Source: Endomychus coccineus
Taxonomy: Eukaryota > Arthropoda > Insecta > Coleoptera > Endomychidae
Reading direction: 5' to 3'
NCBI GenBank assembly: GCA_958510875.1
Contig: OY294070.1
Location: 9,858,001-9,922,000, forward strand
DNA: 64,000 nt
The number at the start of each line of letters is the position of its first letter. Position 1 is the stretch's first letter. Both the position numbers and the translations under genes were made by a program. The notes beneath the pieces are model-generated. The model saw only the letters and a program-made list of their open reading frames with translations. It was not told the origin of the DNA and did not search any database. Below are positions 10,780-21,643 of this stretch, piece by piece.

Positions 10780-11118
10780 AGGTTATAAAATAAACGTAAA
10801 AAGTCTGTTTTTTGGTTCCGGCAAGATTCATTGACAGCTCGAAAATGACAGCAAGGGGATTTGAGGAGCTCATGAAAGCTCGAAAATCCTGTGCTATTCG
10901 TTTTTTTATTAGCACGACATTTAGACTAATTTCAGCTAACTTTATAAAATAAACGTTAAATGTGTATTTTCCGGTTCTGTCAAATCTCAAGAATTTCCAC
11001 TTACGGCATTTTAAAGCTCATAAAAAGCTCAAAAATTTAGAGCTATTCGCAAATTTCTCTTGAATATAATTTTTAAAATTCATTGCTAAGTTTCTTAAGG
11101 TAAATGCTCTAAAACGTT
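10780..11118 (-). repeat. Right arm of the long inverted repeat
   Basis: Reverse complement of 8716-8967 with internal differences. It adds a block around 10830-10920 that the left arm lacks or has lost. The open frame on its minus strand is non-coding in appearance. Confidence 0.75.
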
Positions 11119-13375
11119 CATCTTTAGAATGCTGGTTAAAGTCAAGTCTGGTAAATATATGTTTTTCACTCAAAAATTACTCACACTCGAAATTCTAGTG
11201 CTGAAGAAAATGCTCTACGACCTATTCTGAATGAAGAAAAGTGTTTTGTAAAGTTAGCCTAGCCCTTGGTTTTTTTTAAATTTACCGAAGGCTATGAAAC
11301 ACAAAAACTATGGTTGGTGCAGTTTGAAAGCTCATGAAAATGTCGAAATTCATGGCTAAACCTTTTTAAATTCAGTGGTGGGTGTGAGGCTAACTTTTTT
11401 CGCCTGTAGGAATGATTAAGAAAAGATGAAACGCGTTTTTTTCATTTTCAATTGTCGCTATATGGACCGACATGTGGTAAATATACTACAAATCTGAAAA
11501 CATCAATAACAGAAGATGATATTTATTCGTCGAATCGAAATTCTCCGGATGACAAAGTGAACCGTTGTTGCAACCTGCTCTATTAGAATAAAATAATGTG
11601 CAGCTTATAAGACACAAGTGGAAGGTAAATGACTACATGGATTCTTGGAATACTCCAACATAATTAAGCAATTAATTAAAAACGTATAAAACATACAACA
11701 AATTACGTGTAACATAACACCGGAATCGAGACACAGTCACAGCGGCAAAGCCGGTTTTCCGGACACTCTCTCGTCGTCGAAACAGGAAAATATAATAAGA
11801 AATTATAATTCGTATCGGCTACTTGATTGAAATTTACGTTGATAAGTTGAAGAATGTGTGTATATGTGTATGAGTATGTGTGTGTTTTGTGTGTCATGTC
11901 AATTTAATTGAATCATCGACCAATCAAGTTGGTATCTTGGAGTTTGAAACGATCGTCAAATTTGGACAAATAGTGGAGTCAAGTCCATAGAGGATGTTAA
12001 GAAATTATGGACAAAATATTCAGAAGATGATTCTATCGGAGAATTGAAGCCACATGTTATTATAAGATTTTGCGAAAACCCGAAACTAACGAATTAATAG
12101 AGCTGCAATGTTGGTTTTAAAATAAATTATCTTTTTCAAAATATCGATGGTAGAAGCCGCTTCTCTATGATAATTCATCAATAGGATTAAATGAAAGAAC
12201 TATTTTCGAGACACTTCATTTTTGATAAAAAGACAGTTTTGCATATGTTTGATTTTACTATTCAAATTCTCGTTAAGATTCGAATATATTTGCGCAAAGA
12301 AACAAATTTTTAAGGTTTTGTCGATTAGCGAATTTTGCAAATAATAGACTCAAACAATCATTTGTTTCGTATTTAAAAAGGAGTAAAAATTATTCGTATG
12401 TTAATTCAACTGTTCACGTTGTTTTGATTATTTCGACCTTCTTATAGACTTTTTGTCATACCCAAACTGGAGAGAGAAGCGAATTATAGGATCGTATATG
12501 TAATAACCCGAACGCAACAACGTAATGTCTAAAAGCGGCAGATGTATACCGACAACATACATGTTTATGTATGTAAAATCGTATAAATAAAATCGATGGC
12601 AGTCGAAGGAAACATTTATAAGATAGATTACAGAGAGCTATATAATGTAAAAAATGAGGCAATCGTCCAAATGTAATTGCTGTTCAAATATAGTCACGTA
12701 TCTGTCTAAATACAGGCTAGGATTTTAAAAAATCGAATTCCAAAATTATAGTGTCGGACAGTAATAAAAATCGAAAGCACGACAGGGCGCGGTGAGGTGG
12801 AGTAAAAACTCCCATAATCAGATATTTGAAGGAACAGGTTAGAACCGTCATTATTAATGTACGATGTTCAATTATTTTTTCAGATGTTTCTTGAAAACAA
12901 AAGAATAACAATCTCTGCTGCTTATTATTGTTCTGTTCGAAACCAGTAATTCATGGGATATTGATGTCTTTCTTCGGTACGTTTAGAAATTTCACCATTA
13001 AAATATTTGAAAAGCCTGCTTCGCATTAAATTTATAATGTAATTGTTTTTTATTCTTGAAAAAAAGACGCAATGGCCACGCAAGAGTTACGATACAACTC
13101 CATTGTGCAAATTCCAGTTTAAACATAATATAATATATCGAAAATAATTATATGGTGTTTGTGATTGAATCAAATGCGGAATGTATTGTATTATCATGGT
13201 ATACTGGGTGTGTCTTTCGAACCATGATTCTATATAAAATTAACTTTAGATCAACATTAGGCAACTGACGCGCGTAAACTCTACTTAACATGTAACATAA
13301 TGATTTTTAAACTTCAACAACTAGTTATCGTTGTTTTTCATTGCATTTTATAACATCAGTAATAATGAGTCTTGA
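11119..13375. other. Unassigned intergenic DNA
   Basis: AT-rich with no recognisable gene. A TG-rich tract lies at about 11855-11895. Nothing in the short open frames resembles a known protein. Confidence 0.4.
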
Positions 13376-13500
13376 CACAGGTATGAATTATATATAAATT
13401 CTCGGGCAATAGGTCACAATAACACTTATGCCTACTATATTTCCGTCTTTACGTACGTTTCGGTCTCACGACCATCTTCAGAAGACGTTTGAAACATAAT
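13376..13500 (-). repeat. PLE terminal region (pseudo-LTR type)
   Basis: Minus-strand order: hammerhead-type motif, then the conserved GTGTTATTGTGACC and GAGAATTTATATAT stretch, ending near TTCATACCTGTGTCAAGAC. The outer end resembles 25335-25365, so the repeat boundary can be compared between copies. Confidence 0.7.
13444..13487 (-). ncRNA. Hammerhead-type ribozyme motif of a PLE
   Basis: On the minus strand CGTCTT pairs with AAGACG (six bases) as stem I. The core is CTGAAGA, where the changed base is the variable position 7 of the hammerhead consensus. Stem II is GGTC/GACC with a GTGA loop, GAAA is intact, and stem III is ACG/CGT, with the GTA cleavage triplet complementary to 13450-13452. 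All other core bases are kept. As at 6230, an extra T precedes stem II. Confidence 0.72.
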
Positions 13501-14177
13501 TCGTATCAACTAAAGCGCGGGATTTCTTAAGCTAATTGTACTAAGCACTAATCGTCTGTATCGCATTGATTCCTATTAAAACTGCTTACAGCAATGATCG
13601 AAACACGAACAATTGAAATTGTAAAACATTAATGTCTAAAATATATGAATATGTATTAGAAAATCTTTACACAGTAATGTTTCTATACTTAAAGACGTCA
13701 TATCTACAGGACGAGGAAAACCAAATTCTCTTTGTGCCCATATAGTGCAATGTTAAACAGATGTGTTTAAAACTTAACATGAAAAAAGACCAATACAACA
13801 AAGATATAGTATTGCCCAAAGCAATTTTGGAAGTTGGGATAAAGAGCTATAAAGACTCAATAATCTGCCGAATAGTCACAAAGCAATTAAAAGAGTGATT
13901 ACAAGATAGAACTACAAATTAAAACGATTAATTACCACAATCATTACTATTAATATTTTCTTTTCTTTGCCATTTTCGATTTCACTATAAATTATCAATG
14001 TTCTTATTATTTTTCTTATATTTCGGTATTGTTCTTTATTTATTTATTTGTTATTAATTTTTTTCTTTCAATATTTTTTTGTAAGATAATAACTAGCCTG
14101 CATACAGGTATCTACGGCACCTCTGCAGGATTGATATGTGATGTTTATTTTGTAAACCTGCTTTTATTATATTTCAT
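13501..14177. other. Unassigned AT-rich DNA
   Basis: No recognisable gene. The open frame near 14029-14295 overlaps the hAT terminus and is not a gene. Confidence 0.4.
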
Positions 14178-14745
14178 ACTTTATTCAGTGGCGGCTCCTC
14201 GAAGGAAGCTAAGGAGGCTCAGTCTCCTCAGCAATTTATCATTTATCTTAATGATCATTCTCCTTTTTATTTCCTGTTTCTCTGATAATTTTTAAAATTT
14301 TACAATTAATTCCCCGTTCTCAGTAGTTATTTTTAATCTGGCAACAGTGCCCTGAGGCTAGACTCTCTATATATCTCAAACGCTGAGCATGTGTTGTCCA
14401 ACGCAGTTGCCGTTTTTCCGACCAGTGCGGTCGCCAAATAGGCTAAATCAGCGAAAATGGCAACACCCTCTGGAGGCTAGCCTGCGGCAGCCGCTCGCAA
14501 TCTATGAAATACGACACGTGCGTTCTGCCGACTGCTGAGTAGGTCAGTCAGTGCTTGTTTATGTGTTGTTACGCCACGCGAAGTAAGGTTAGATTGTTGT
14601 CTGTTGTAAATTTAAAATGAGTGTTAGTGTGTTAGTGAGTTAGTTGCTGCCTTTTAGAAAATCCATTTAGTGGATTTGGATTAACATATGATAAAAGTGT
14701 TTTTTGAGTTATTAACAAAGAGTTCTTTGGTTATTAAACGTTAAA

Positions 14746-15064
14746 ATGAGTAGTGATTTAGTTGCTGGAAAGATTAGTGATGACAGGTATGTTTCAAAAT
14801 CGATCATTTGATACTGATAATTGTAAAAAATATTTATGGGTAACGGGATCTGAGGTACACAATAAATTATATTATTGGTATTGCTTGCTATTTACATCTG
14901 GTACAACTTCATGTTGGGGGCACTCGGGTTATGATGATTTGAAAAATTTAGCTCGTGGTATAGACAGACATGAAAAATCGCAGGAACATATTACATCGAG
15001 TATTAAGTTTAAATTAACCGGTAAACAGAATATTGTTAAAGGAGGAAAACATATAATTTGGTAG
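14746..15064 (+). pseudogene. hAT transposase N-terminus, TTF-type zinc finger
   Basis: An ATG at 14746 starts MSSDLVAGKISDDRYVSKS. After a frame change at about 14770 the translation continues CKKYLWVTGSEVHNKLYYWY and SCWGHSGYDDLKNLARGIDR, then HEKSQEHITSSIKFKLTGK, ending at 15064. This Cys/His pattern with W-W-S-G-Y-D is the TTF-type zinc finger at the N-terminus of one hAT subgroup, expected to bind element ends. A deletion then joins it to the C-terminal part, so it cannot encode transposase. Confidence 0.8.
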
Positions 15065-15164
15065 ACAAGAAACTACATTATAAACACTTTTTCTTATGAA
15101 ATTTTAGATACTATTAAACGTCAAATTGAGATTCGATTTTCCGATTTACATGAATTGAAGTTTT

Positions 15165-15599
15165 TTGTATAACTTAGTTCTAAAATATAAATTTTTTGAT
15201 AAAATAGCACTGCACAATGAATTATGCGTTATATACTCGGATAAAGATATTTTAGGCCAGTACGACATTCACGCCGATATGATGAAATATATGATAGACA
15301 ATGATTTGCAACAAGTTTTACCTCAGTTTTATAAACTACTTTGTTTGACAGTCACCATTTTTGTCACGTCGGCATCGGTGGAGAGATCATTTTCTACTCT
15401 CAAACGAATTAAAACTTACATGCCAAATACAATGGGCCAAAATCGTTTATACAATGTTAGTTTAATATATATTGAAAAAGATTTAGTAAAACACTTAAAA
15501 CGAAATGATACATTTTTTGATAATATTATTGATCATTTTTCGCAAACTAAAGACCGTAGAATTCCGTTAATATATAAAAAAGTTAATAAAATTAATTAA
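15165..15599 (+). pseudogene. hAT transposase C-terminal dimerisation region
   Basis: The 144-codon frame contains the hAT family C-terminal signature TSASVERSFSTLKRIKTYM, followed by MGQNRLYNVSLIYIEKDL. This region mediates multimer formation and completes the RNase H-like fold. The first catalytic acids lie in the deleted part. The frame itself is intact to the stop at 15597-15599. Confidence 0.88.
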
Positions 15600-15874
15600 A
15601 AAAAAAACAAAATATGAAAACTTCTAAAAAAAAGAAAAAATATTAAAAATCCAAAAAAAAATAAAAGACGAAAACGAACAAAAAAATGTTTTGCCAAGAG
15701 AAACTCTATACCTCCACGTTGGTTATTGCTGGGTAACAATTAATATTGTCACTGAAGTAGCTGGTACGGTCGCTGTGCAAAGGTTAAAAGGCTGTGAATA
15801 GAGTATATTTTTACAAAAACGTTTTATGTCCAGCCTCCTCTCTCAAAAATTCACGAGCCGCCACTGACTTTATT

Positions 15875-17030
15875 ATGCGTACAATATAGCGCGAATTTAT
15901 GTAGTTATATATCTTCTTATCTGAATCTTTATTTATAAACAAGTCCTTGGTATGCCCCAAGTAATGAAAAAGCAGCGGAATGTACGTGGATTCCATCATA
16001 TTTCATAACATTTGATAATTTAATTCTCTGAAAGTTAATTTTTCATTCTCCGTATCCCCAATTCGGCGTCTAATGCGTTCATACAAATTGTAATCAAGCA
16101 ATCTGTACAACTATTAATTTAGACAATGGTAGTAAATTACATTTCGTTCCCACATATTGTGTAATTTAAGAACGAACCGCGTTGTGCAACGTCCGATTCT
16201 GGTAAAAATTCGGATTATCAAGTTAATTCGAGCTGGGACTACATTAATTCCAGCCCATATTTTCCGTTCCTACCTAACTAATATTTCGGCCGCGAGGTAA
16301 ACTATATTTATTACCACAATAAATCTTTTTTTACCACAATAATATACCGCGCCCCATTATATCCTATTCCTATCATAAATTTCGACGTGATTTTTGGTCT
16401 ACATGCATTCAAAACAGGTTATAATCGATATCAGAAATTAGCTGGAAATGAGAGATTTTAATTATTTATTTTGATTCGCCCACAAAGATTTCCGAGATAA
16501 TGCGTTCTAGTTTATGACACAAAATTGTTACAATCGCCCTGATTATTGCAGCAATGAGTTAATTTATGTGGCTTGGGTACATGATAGTCAATGAAGCCGA
16601 AAAAAAGTTGAAAAAATGAATTTTTTTCCAATAAATGGATCTTATGAAATTTGGTATTTGGGCTCCTAAAGGGTCCAGGACAGTAGAATGCCCCAGTCAA
16701 AAATTTTAATAGTAATTAAGTAAACCGTTCAACCCTATGGAAATGTTGCCAAATAGAGAAAAGACACCCCTTCCGAAATGAAGCTCCTTCTAGTGTGTGC
16801 GTTTTTGCCAAAATTTCTTATTATTATATTAAATTTCAAAAAATTTAGTACATGTATGTGCAACTTTATCAAAGGCGTCGCCTTAACGGTTTTTTAGCTT
16901 ATTCTTACATCTATAAAACTGGTTGTTTTGCAAAATTAGAAAACAAACTATGGAATTTATTAATTACTGAAGAATGATAAGTGAAACTTTTAAATTTTAT
17001 TGAGGTATTTGGAGATAGTGCACTAAGTTG
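15875..17030. other. Unassigned intergenic DNA; includes an old repeat
   Basis: No gene is recognisable. The part at about 16785-17005 is a diverged copy of 34058-34266, sharing AACTTTATC-AAAGG-GT-GCCTTAA and ATTACTGAAGAATGATAAGTG-like words. It may be a terminal part of an unidentified mobile element. Confidence 0.4.
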
Positions 17031-17034
17031 GGCC

Positions 17035-17334
17035 CATTGTGCTCCCCATGGTCAGAAGCCTAATCTATTCTAGCAGGTTTGTGACCCGCCAGAAACCCAG
17101 AGTATTACCAACGCTGGCTTCCGTGAGGTCTTCTGGGAGTAGTTTTGATTCTTCGAAGTGCCGGTGCTTGAGGAATGTCAAAGCAGGGCATTCCAACAGG
17201 ATGTGAGAGGCAATTTCTTCCGCCTCGCTGCATTTTCTACATATAGGATCATCTTCTATGCCCATAGTATGAAAGTGTTTGTTAAGACGACAGTGACCGG
17301 TTAAGATTTCAGGCATCTCCTTGAGCAAGAACAT
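17035..17334 (-). pseudogene. LINE C-terminus with CxxC-H-C zinc motif
   Basis: The frame reads GHCRLNKHFHTMGIEDDPIC, then RKCSEAEEIASHILLECPAL, the cysteine/histidine motif that closes ORF2 of RNase H-bearing LINEs (R1/I/Jockey-like groups). It ends with GFWRVTNLLE at 17065, and a 3' tail sharing TTGGGCCCATTGTGCT-like sequence continues to about 17020. A sister copy lies at 35950-36400. The upstream RT and RNase H are absent; PLE sequence abuts near 17335. Confidence 0.85.
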
Positions 17335-18520
17335 CTTCCAAATGAGGAAGAGGATCCGTGATAGGTTTCTGAAGCTGAGATAGTGTGAAAAAACGAGTAG
17401 ATATATTACGCTTCTTAAGGATTTTGGAAATTCGATTTGTTATACTTTCAATATATGGATGATAATCACAGGATAAAGGGGGGGGGGGTTCTGGCTCAGG
17501 TTGATATGAAATTTTAAGTGAAGTGTTTTTGCTTATTGCTTTTCAAATGTTATAATGGGAGACTTTATTTGATACTAAGACAGACGAAAGGTGTTTCAAT
17601 TCTGATTTTGAGGATTGGGTTTGGGATAAGCTCTGTGAACCAATGACTTTATGACAGATTGCTTTTGAGCAGGGTGTTGGTGAGAGAGGCCATTGAGGTA
17701 TCTATCGGTGTGAATGGGTTTTCGATACACAGAATGTCCTAAAGTACCGTCAGTCTGTCGACTAACTAATACATCTAGGAACAGGAGTGAACTTTTCGAT
17801 TCAACTTCCATGGTAAAAAGGATATTGGGATGTAATGAATTTAAATGATTGAGGAAGGGAACAAGCTTTTCGCGACCATGTTGCCAAATAACGAAAGTAT
17901 CGTCGACATATCTAAACCAACATTTCGGCTTGAGAACAGATGAGTCAATGGCATCTTGTTCAAAAGCTTCCATGAAGATATTAGCTATGATCGGAGAAAG
18001 TGGGGAACACATGGCAGCTCCCGAGGATTGCTCGTAAAACTTGCCATCGTACAGAAAATATGTGGAAGATAGACAAAAATCAATTTACGGTAGTAAGTAC
18101 ATTGAAATGTTTTTGGCAGGTAACAGTTGAGAAATCATGGAAAGAGTATCTGGAATGGTAATATTGGTAAACAGTGATTCTACGTCGAAGCTGACGAGCA
18201 AATTGCATGGGTTAACTTATAGGGTTTGGAGTCTTCCAACGAATTGGTCTTACGGAATATAAGGGCTTATGAATTTTAGGCAAACCATATAATCGGGCGC
18301 CTCGTGAACAATGAGGGATAAGACATTTCTTATCTGGTTCAAGGAAGGAAAAATGGGATGATTTCTAAAACTGTACTTTTCTATAGGGGAGGGGGGATCA
18401 CTGTAACTGCAACATTTCCTCCAAATATAAGGATAAGGGCAAAATCCTCCCTTTTGGCGAGAACGACAAATGTGAGCGAAGCATTTCATTAGCATTTTAA
18501 TAAACTGTTTTATTAACATC
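17335..18520 (-). pseudogene. Penelope-like element RT, truncated
   Basis: In minus-strand order: RLYGLPKIHKPLYSVRPIR (RT motif 1) near 18240-18300, LVSFDVESLFTNITIPDTLS, MCSPLSPIIANIFMEAFEQD, the catalytic block CWFRYVDDTFVIW near 17880-17920, then SLLFLDVLVSRQTDGTLGHS and YRKPIHTDRYLNGLSHQHPA. Further down, RISKILKKRNISTRF marks the start of the linker to the endonuclease, which is missing where LINE sequence begins. A run of G lies near 17478. Several frameshifts and stops interrupt it, although both catalytic aspartates (YVDD) remain. Confidence 0.88.
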
Positions 18521-18604
18521 TATTTTTTTTAAATTTATTGAAGAATTAAAATTTTGTAAATTAGATACATATCCGGACAAGATGAAAAGTCCCTGAAAAA
18601 TAAA

Positions 18605-18711
18605 GATGAATCAATTAACGCTAGTAAGTCCATCGAAATGTTTTGAGCCATTATGGAAAGAGTGTCTGGAATGGGAACATTGGTAAACAGTGATTCGACG
18701 TCGAAGCTGAC
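18605..18711 (-). repeat. PLE RT segment inside mariner
   Basis: Nearly repeats 18095-18198: both contain GGAAAGAGT-TCTGGAATGG and GTGATTC-ACGTCGAAGCTGAC. It ends exactly where mariner sequence resumes, and the donor-like copy lies only about 0.5 kb upstream in the same orientation. Confidence 0.75.
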
Positions 18712-19250
18712 TTTTTGTGCCGGTTCCTAACCATGAACGAAACATGGATCCATCACAACACACCAAAGACCAAAGAACAGTCGAAACAGTGGAATTGTTC
18801 TGGCAAATCGGAGCCGAAAAAGGACCAAGTGGGTTTATCGGTCAACAAAGTCATGGCGACAGTTTCTTGGGATGCACATGGTAGCGTCCATATCGTCTAC
18901 CTTGAAAAGGGCAAAACGATCACCGGCGTACATTATGCAGAGCTGTTGGATCGATTCGACGCCGATTTGAAGCGCAAACGGACGTATTTGGCAAAGAAAG
19001 AATGCCTTCCTCCAAGACAACGCACAGGCCGCAGTCGCAATGGCAAAATTGCATGAATTGCGCTACGGGTTGGTTCGTCATCCACCATATTCACCAGATT
19101 TGGCCCCCTGCGGTTCTTATCTATTCCCAAACTTGAAGAAATGGCTCGGCGGAAAGAGATTTGACTTCAACGATGAGGTCGTCGTTGATATACAATTTTG
19201 AAGGAAACGTATTATTTGGAAGGAATCGAAAAATAAGAACAGCGTTGGAC
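18712..19250 (+). pseudogene. mariner transposase fragment, catalytic residues lost
   Basis: The translation gives FLTMNETWIHHNTPKTKEQS, KVMATVSWDAHGSVHIVYLE and, after a frameshift, the AFLQDNAQAAVAMAKLHELR block and YSPDLAPCGSYLFPNLKKW. Mariner transposases use a D,D34D triad. Here the first D (usually MDETW) is N, the second (QDNA) is present, and the third (usually CDY) has become GSY. The enzyme would be dead even without the frameshift. Confidence 0.88.
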
Positions 19251-19310
19251 GAAGTTGACCAAATAAATCATTTCTTGTTTCATTTTCACGAAGTTTTCAC
19301 CTTGCCCTCG

Positions 19311-20464
19311 CATGTAAAAAAAATTTCAGGCCAAATGCAACCAAATGTAAAAAAAATATTTCGCGTAAAGTCTAAAAAAGGTTATCAAGTTGCCTCAGAT
19401 TATGGTAATTTTTCTTGAAAAGTCTACAGCGTTCTTCTTCTCAAAATAAGAATTTTGAATATTTCTGAGGGTTGAATATGAATGATTTTGATGTATATTT
19501 ATAGCCATAAAAAATTATACCCTCGTATATAGTAAATCATCACTACTTCCCTTTTGTACTAATATACTATTTTCGTTGGATAACAAAATAGAATACGTAT
19601 TTATGTGGATTTATTCAAACGAGTTTATTTGGTGTTATTTGTTATATCTAATCCGTGATATAAATCAGGATTATTTCCAGCAAATTATCTCATATCACAA
19701 CATTCTAATTTAGGAGAATAAATCAAAGTATCGTGATTCATTCAGAATAATGATTAATGTATTATTTCAATCCCAATTTGGTCGCCATTCTTTTTCGTAC
19801 ATTGTTCGAATTGATTGTTTCCAGCCCTGCTAAATGTGTAATGTAAAAACTACCTGAATAATGAATAATTTTTCCATCTAAAAACTGCCGTTTCGGCAAT
19901 TAGCGTTTGATGAACAGGAATGTCGAATTAATTTTAATTTATTCTAACCGGTGAATGTAACGTATCGATTCCAATTATTCGTACTGTAAATTTCTAATTT
20001 GTATCAACTTAAAATTAATGGTTTTTAATTTTTCATTTTATTGATTCTAATTTATTGCTACTTAACTGTTGTATTATGTCAATACGCAATTACCAATATA
20101 TTATTTTCACGCTACAGGTATTTTAATATAAATATTTTATTACTAAACACACTGCTATTGTTCGTTTGTTCAAAGACCTTACGGCACAATTCATCGCACA
20201 ATGTGCCGAACATTCGCATTCCACACGCTTCCGCAATTATTCGAAATCGAAAATACTAAAAGGTATTGGTTTCAACAAAGGCACTCATGTTTTTATTACA
20301 CAGTGAGTCGATAAATAAATCGAAAGACTTCAGGGTTTCACAATTGCTCGGTTTACTGTTTAATATTTTCGGTTTTATTGACAAGTTATGGCGAAAATCC
20401 AGTAGAAACAAGTCGCGTTTGAAACCTCAGCTAAAAAATGTACAGTATTTCCTAGATAAGGAAG
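19311..20464. other. Unassigned AT-rich DNA
   Basis: No recognisable gene, repeat or RNA. The open frames at about 20041-20469 have no family resemblance. Confidence 0.4.
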
Positions 20465-21042
20465 TCTAATAGATCGAAAAATCTTGGCTTCCGGATGGAT
20501 TCCGCTCCACAATAGCACGCTTTGATCCCTACGTTTCGCCAACCATTACAGGTGGCATCTTCAGGGCTGGATTGTAAGAAAAACCTTCACGTTACACAGT
20601 TCACTGTCTTTATTCCAGTGGTTAACTGCATTCTGGCACCTGACCCTGCCGTTGTGTGATCATGTGCGAAGGGGAATTAACGAGGATGGGTTTCGAAATG
20701 TTGGGAGGGTAATATCCGTAATTTCAGGTGAAGTGTATATCTTTATTGCTGTTTGAATATTATAATGGGAGAAACTATTTGATAATAAGACAAATGTTGA
20801 ATGTTTCAAGGATTTTTCACTGATAAAAGTTTGGGGCTCGCGCTAGGATTTTAGTATTTTCGAAAAGGATTTGATTATTAGTGTCAACCTTGGGATAACT
20901 TGGAAGATAGGCAGGAGGGGGGGGGGGGGGTTGTGGCTCAGGTTGATTTGAAATTTTAGGCGAAGTGCTTTATGGCTTTTTGTATGTTGTAATGGGAGAA
21001 ATTATGTGATAATAAGACAGATGAAAGATGTTTTAATTCACC
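20465..21042 (-). pseudogene. PLE terminal and RT-flanking pieces
   Basis: At 20531-20564 the minus strand reads CTGAAGATGCCACC then TGGCGAAACGT, a hammerhead-like relic of a different PLE lineage. From about 20659 the sequence follows the region just downstream of the RT in the PLE at 17460-17600, including a run of G near 20918. The block AATGGGAGAAA-TAT-TGATAATAAGACA occurs twice (20773 and 20993), so this side is itself duplicated. No intact frame remains. Confidence 0.65.
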
Positions 21043-21044
21043 AA

Positions 21045-21305
21045 CAAAGTTGAAACGAAAGATTCACTCTTGTTCCTAGATGTATTAGTTAGTCGACAGA
21101 CTGACGGTACTTCCGGACATTCTGTCTATCTGAAACCCACTCACACCGATAGATAACTCAAAGGACTTTGCCATCACCACCCTACCCAAGAGCAATCTAC
21201 TATAAACTCCTTGGTCGACAGAGCTGTCAACTTATCTCAACCTCAATCCTTAAAATCAGAATTAAAACATCTTTCATCTGTCTTATTATCAAATAATGTC
21301 TACTT
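21045..21305 (+). pseudogene. PLE RT C-terminal piece, inverted against its neighbour
   Basis: The plus strand reads KDSLLFLDVLVSRQTDGTSG and HSVYLKPTHTDR, then a stop and LKGLCHHHPTQEQSTINSLV, the same protein segment as 17596-17800. It is in opposite orientation to the fragment at 20659-21042 and ends with the sequence (TTAAAACATCTTTCATCTGT) that, reversed, begins that neighbour. The two pieces meet head to tail of the same family. Confidence 0.78.
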
Positions 21306-21643
21306 TCTTTTTGTACCACTTTTATTAATAATAACGTGAAAACGTAACTATAGTTTCAACACCGAAGTGCCATTATCGAACAATTAGAAAATTATGAAGA
21401 AATCAATGAAACAGTTCAAGTATAAATAGAGTAGAGTAAAGTAGGGTTGAGATTAAGGAATCAACGGAAATTACAAAAACATGTAGATCCTAGGAAAGTA
21501 TAGTATTACATAGTAAACATAGCAACAATTTGTGAATTAGTGTGATTATAATTTAATATTCTAAGAATTATTCTAAGAGCGGTTTGAAAGACACATGAAA
21601 AGATCACTGATATAGGTCTAACTGATCATTGCGGATACTTTTA

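Larger units (their letters stand above)
14186..15866 (+). mobile_element. hAT deletion derivative with perfect 8-bp TSD
   Basis: Ends are CAGTGGCGGCTC at 14186 and GAGCCGCCACTG at 15866. The 8 bases ACTTTATT occur directly outside both ends (14178-14185 and 15867-15874), the target duplication expected for hAT transposons. The 1681-bp element keeps a zinc-finger start and the transposase C-terminus but lacks most of the catalytic region. A second copy in reverse orientation lies at 26439-28083 and retains about 87 bases missing here. Confidence 0.95.
18571..19310 (+). mobile_element. mariner element carrying a PLE segment
   Basis: A mariner-type end (GATGAAAAGTCCCTGAAAAA) starts near 18571, and a matching inverted end (AGTTTTCACCTTGCCCTCG) finishes at 19310. 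Bases about 18605-18711 are not mariner but a second copy of PLE sequence from 18095-18198. From 18712 the mariner transposase resumes. The 5' half of the transposase gene is missing. The element is inactive. Confidence 0.75.

Noticed and set aside
15601..15680. A-rich tail as a retroposed poly(A)
   Set aside because: It lies inside the hAT element, which has its own ends and target duplication, and occurs at the matching place in the second copy.
20531..20564. A fourth hammerhead ribozyme on the minus strand
   Set aside because: CTGAAGA, stem II and GAAA fit, but no stem I partner or valid cleavage triplet follows, so it is kept only as a relic within the PLE entry.
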